In this document: one piece after another, positions 61,772 through 64,000 of the stretch | How positions within the stretch are numbered: the stretch's first letter is position 1 | Layout: every line of letters starts with the position of its first letter | NCBI RefSeq assembly: GCF_004114975.1 | Contig: NZ_CP030051.1 | Span: 6,138,001-6,202,000 of the forward strand | Reading direction: 5' to 3' | Length of the DNA stretch: 64,000 bases | Origin: Bradyrhizobium guangdongense | GTDB lineage: Bacteria > Pseudomonadota > Alphaproteobacteria > Rhizobiales > Xanthobacteraceae | Made by a program: the position numbers and the translations under genes | Notes under the pieces: model-generated | Databases searched by the model: none | What the model saw: the letters and a program-made list of their open reading frames with translations, nothing else | Told to the model about the DNA's origin: nothing

Positions 61772-62665
61772 ATGGAATTCCTGACGACCAGCGAAGCCGC
61801 TGACTATCTCCGCTTAGGCGAACGCAAGCTCTACGAACTCGTCACCAATGGTGCGATCCCCTGCACCAAGGTGACCGGCAAATGGCTCTTCCCCCGGCAT
61901 GAGCTCGATCTCTGGGTCCTGTCGGGCATGGCGCGACCGGCCGGCATGCTGACCGCAGAGCCGCCGCCCGTCGTGGGCGGCAGTCAGGACGAGCTTCTGG
62001 ATTGGAGCTTGCGGGAATCCGGCTCTGGCCTCGGATCGATGACCGAAGGCAGTGCGCGTGGGCTCGAGCGTCTGCAACGCGACGAGGTGATGGCGGTCGC
62101 GATGCACTTCCACAGCCTCGATGCCGAAGGCAATCTCGCCTCCGATGCCAGCGTGACGGCGCTGCGCGACGCGCCGGATTTGCATGATGCGGTGCTGGTC
62201 GCGTTCGCGCGCCGCGAGCAGGGCCTCGTGCTTCCGCCGGGCAATCCGAAACGGCTGCGCGGTCTTGCCGACGTGCTCGCACTCGGCGCCCGGATGGCGA
62301 CGCGGCAACAGGGCACCGGCGCGCAGATGCTGCTCGACGTGCTGCTGACGCGCGCGGGCGCCTCGATGCGTGATCTGCGGCGGGTGGAGACGCCAGCCCT
62401 CACCGGCCCCGATCTTGCCGAGGTCGTCCGTGCCGGCCAGGCCGATTGCGGCGTGGCGACGCGCGCCGCGGCACGCTCCGCCGGGCTCGATTTCGTGCCG
62501 CTGGTCTGGGAGAATCTTGATCTCGCGATGCGGCAGCGCAGCTATTTCCGCCCACCCATGCAGGCCCTGATTCGGTTTCTCGGCGAACGGCGGCTGCGCC
62601 AGCGCGCCGAGGAGCTGACCGGCTACGATCCCTCGCCCGCCGGGCAGATCCGCTTCGCCGCCTGA
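61772..62665 (+). CDS. excisionase-type HTH protein with substrate-binding-protein domain
   Basis: One-component regulator candidate of 297 residues. The N-terminal excisionase/MerR-like HTH is MEFLTTSEAADYLRLGERKL and YELVTNGAIPCTKVTGKWLF, followed by PRHELDLWVLSG. The C-terminal domain (about 68-297) is a periplasmic-binding-protein-like fold without signal peptide: RDEVMAVAMHFHSLDAEGNL, GARMATRQQGTGAQMLLDVLL (173-192) and VRAGQADCGVATRAAARSAG. It is the same domain type as in the MoeA fusion, whose NRNQGAGTR aligns with TRQQGTGAQ. It is divergent from tupA, and probably senses tungstate, molybdate or a cofactor precursor to control these genes. This is inferred. Confidence 0.88.
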   Translation: MEFLTTSEAADYLRLGERKLYELVTNGAIPCTKVTGKWLFPRHELDLWVLSGMARPAGMLTAEPPPVVGGSQDELLDWSLRESGSGLGSMTEGSARGLERLQRDEVMAVAMHFHSLDAEGNLASDASVTALRDAPDLHDAVLVAFARREQGLVLPPGNPKRLRGLADVLALGARMATRQQGTGAQMLLDVLLTRAGASMRDLRRVETPALTGPDLAEVVRAGQADCGVATRAAARSAGLDFVPLVWENLDLAMRQRSYFRPPMQALIRFLGERRLRQRAEELTGYDPSPAGQIRFAA

Positions 62666-62769
62666 GATTGACGCCCACCCCAGAATAGTTGCAAAAGAAA
62701 CCAATTCAGCCGGGCTGTACCCGGCACAGGCAACTTTCGGCCAACGCGCCGGATCAGGGGAGGACAAAC

Positions 62770-63984
62770 GTGAATCCAAAAAGATTTGGACTACCGGTCG
62801 CGGCCGCCTTGACGGCGGCGCTGCTGTCGGGCTCCGCCATGGCGCAGGTGTCCGACGATGTCGTCAAGATCGGCGTGCTCACAGACATGAACGGCCCCGC
62901 CTCCGCGCCAACCGGCCAGGGCTCGGTGACCGCGGCGCAGATGGCGATCGACGATTTCGGCGGCACCGTGCTCGGCAAGCCGATCAGCATCGTGATCGGC
63001 GACCACCAGCTCAAGGCCGACATCGGCGCCGCGATCGCGCGGCGCTGGTACGACGTCGAGCAGGTCGATCTGATCGTCGACGTGCCGGTCTCGGCCGTCG
63101 GCCTTGCAGTGCAGAACATCGCCAACGAGAAGAAGCGGCTGTTCATCACCCATTCCACGGGTACTGCAGATTTCCACGGCAAGTTCTGCTCGCCTTACGC
63201 GATCCAGTGGGTGTTCGACACCCGCGCGCTCGCGGTCGGCACCGCGGACGCCGTGGTCAAGCGCGGCGGCGACAGCTGGTTCTTCATCACCGACGATTAC
63301 GCCTTCGGCCATTCGCTGGAGCGTGACGCTTCGAGCGTCATCACCGCCAATGGCGGCAAGGTGCTGGGCTCGGTGAAGCCGCCGCTGGCAACGCCCGACC
63401 TCTCCTCCTTCGTGCTGCAGGCGCAGGCCTCCAAGGCCAAGATCATCGGCATTGCCGCAGGCCCTCCCAACAACATGAACGAAATCAAGACCGGCTCGGA
63501 GTTCGGCGTGTTCAAGGGCGGTCAGCAGATGGCGGCGCTGCTGGCCCTGATCACCGACATTCACGGGCTCGGACTGCAAGCCGCGCAAGGCCTGTTGCTG
63601 ACGACCTCGTTCTACTGGGACATGGACGACAAGACCCGCGAATGGTCGAAGCGCTATTTTGCCAAGATGAACAAGATGCCAACGATGTGGCAGGCCGGCG
63701 TCTATTCCAGCGTGATCCACTACCTCAACGCCATCAAGGCTGTCGGCACCGACGATCCGCTCAAGGTCGCAGCGAAAATGCGCGAGACGCCGGTCGAAGA
63801 TTTCTTCGCCCGTAACGGCAAGCTGCGCGACGACAATCTGATGGTGCACGACCTCTGGCTGGTGCAGGTGAAGACGCCGGAGGAGAGCAAATATCCGTGG
63901 GACTATTACAAGATCCTCAGCACCATTTCCGGCGACAAGGCCTTCGGGCCGCCGGACCCGGCATGTGCGATGGTGAAGAAGTGA
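62770..63984 (+). CDS. ABC-transporter substrate-binding protein (branched-chain amino-acid type)
   Basis: Periplasmic type I substrate-binding protein of 404 residues. GTG 62770 follows GGGGAGGA with good spacing and starts a signal peptide (MNPKRFGLPVAAALTAALLS, cleaved after AMA). The mature protein begins VSDDVVKIGVLTDMNGPASA, followed by GKPISIVIGDHQLKADIGAA, VDLIVDVPVSAVGLAVQNIA and WFFITDDYAFGHSLERDASS, matching the LivK/amide-type family. The remaining permease and ATPase genes presumably lie beyond the window. Ligand not identifiable; candidates are amino acids, amides, aromatic acids or urea. The last 16 bases of the window hold nothing further. Confidence 0.9.
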   Translation: MNPKRFGLPVAAALTAALLSGSAMAQVSDDVVKIGVLTDMNGPASAPTGQGSVTAAQMAIDDFGGTVLGKPISIVIGDHQLKADIGAAIARRWYDVEQVDLIVDVPVSAVGLAVQNIANEKKRLFITHSTGTADFHGKFCSPYAIQWVFDTRALAVGTADAVVKRGGDSWFFITDDYAFGHSLERDASSVITANGGKVLGSVKPPLATPDLSSFVLQAQASKAKIIGIAAGPPNNMNEIKTGSEFGVFKGGQQMAALLALITDIHGLGLQAAQGLLLTTSFYWDMDDKTREWSKRYFAKMNKMPTMWQAGVYSSVIHYLNAIKAVGTDDPLKVAAKMRETPVEDFFARNGKLRDDNLMVHDLWLVQVKTPEESKYPWDYYKILSTISGDKAFGPPDPACAMVKK

Positions 63985-64000
63985 GAGCGTGACGGTCGCG

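Overview
The window is GC-rich, densely coding DNA from an alphaproteobacterium, most likely a Bradyrhizobium-type member of the Nitrobacteraceae. That placement rests on protein family content (ExoP-type kinase, BTLCP protease, GrlR-like protein, PcaHG, FdsA, MoeA/substrate-binding fusion), on many short Bradyrhizobium-style hypothetical proteins, and on palindromic intergenic repeats of rhizobial type. I see no tRNA, rRNA, CRISPR, prophage or insertion sequence. It reads as ordinary chromosome built from successive functional modules.

1-13 kb is an exopolysaccharide locus. It holds the end of an O-antigen-ligase-like protein, two paralogous secreted proteins flanking a transglutaminase-like cysteine protease (BTLCP/LapG family), an ExoP/Wzc co-polymerase-kinase, a translationally coupled unknown protein, an initiating sugar-phosphate transferase, a metallophosphatase, and the four dTDP-L-rhamnose genes (rfbD, rfbC divergent from rfbA, rfbB). 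13-16.5 kb is a patch of small proteins: a VanZ-like membrane protein, a GrlR-like protein, a DUF3551-like secreted protein and a 57-residue SANT-like protein.

16.5-29 kb is a complete chemosensory operon on the minus strand, in the order STAS, cheY, cheA, cheW, mcp, cheW, mcp, cheR, cheB, then a soluble protein with two degenerate receptor tips. A divergent response regulator with an HD-GYP domain lies upstream. 29-32 kb encodes a FecR-like periplasmic protein with a CHASE2-adenylate cyclase. 32-37.4 kb holds aromatic catabolism: pobA with an AraC regulator and pcaHG with a divergent LysR regulator. 37.5-42.4 kb has an outer-membrane protein, pncB, a diguanylate cyclase with an intact I-site, and the fused remains of a TetR regulator and an alpha/beta hydrolase. 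42.4-45.7 kb is a tricarballylate-type oxidation pair (tcuA, tcuB) with a divergent GntR regulator.

46-64 kb is dominated by NAD-dependent formate dehydrogenase (fused gamma-beta subunit plus the molybdenum alpha subunit) and genes that could supply it: an oxalate/formate-type MFS transporter, a TusA-like sulfur carrier, moeA, mobB, fdhD and mobA. Next come a MoeA fused to a substrate-binding-protein domain, a third divergent MoeA-like protein, a TupA-type tungstate/molybdate binding protein, and an excisionase-type HTH protein carrying the same kind of substrate-binding domain. This cluster is the best candidate for an incompletely described system: metal and cofactor selection for molybdo/tungsto-enzymes. 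The window ends with an ABC substrate-binding protein whose partner genes lie outside.

Starts were chosen from ribosome binding sites, signal peptides and family length. All homology statements come from motif recognition by eye, not from database searches.
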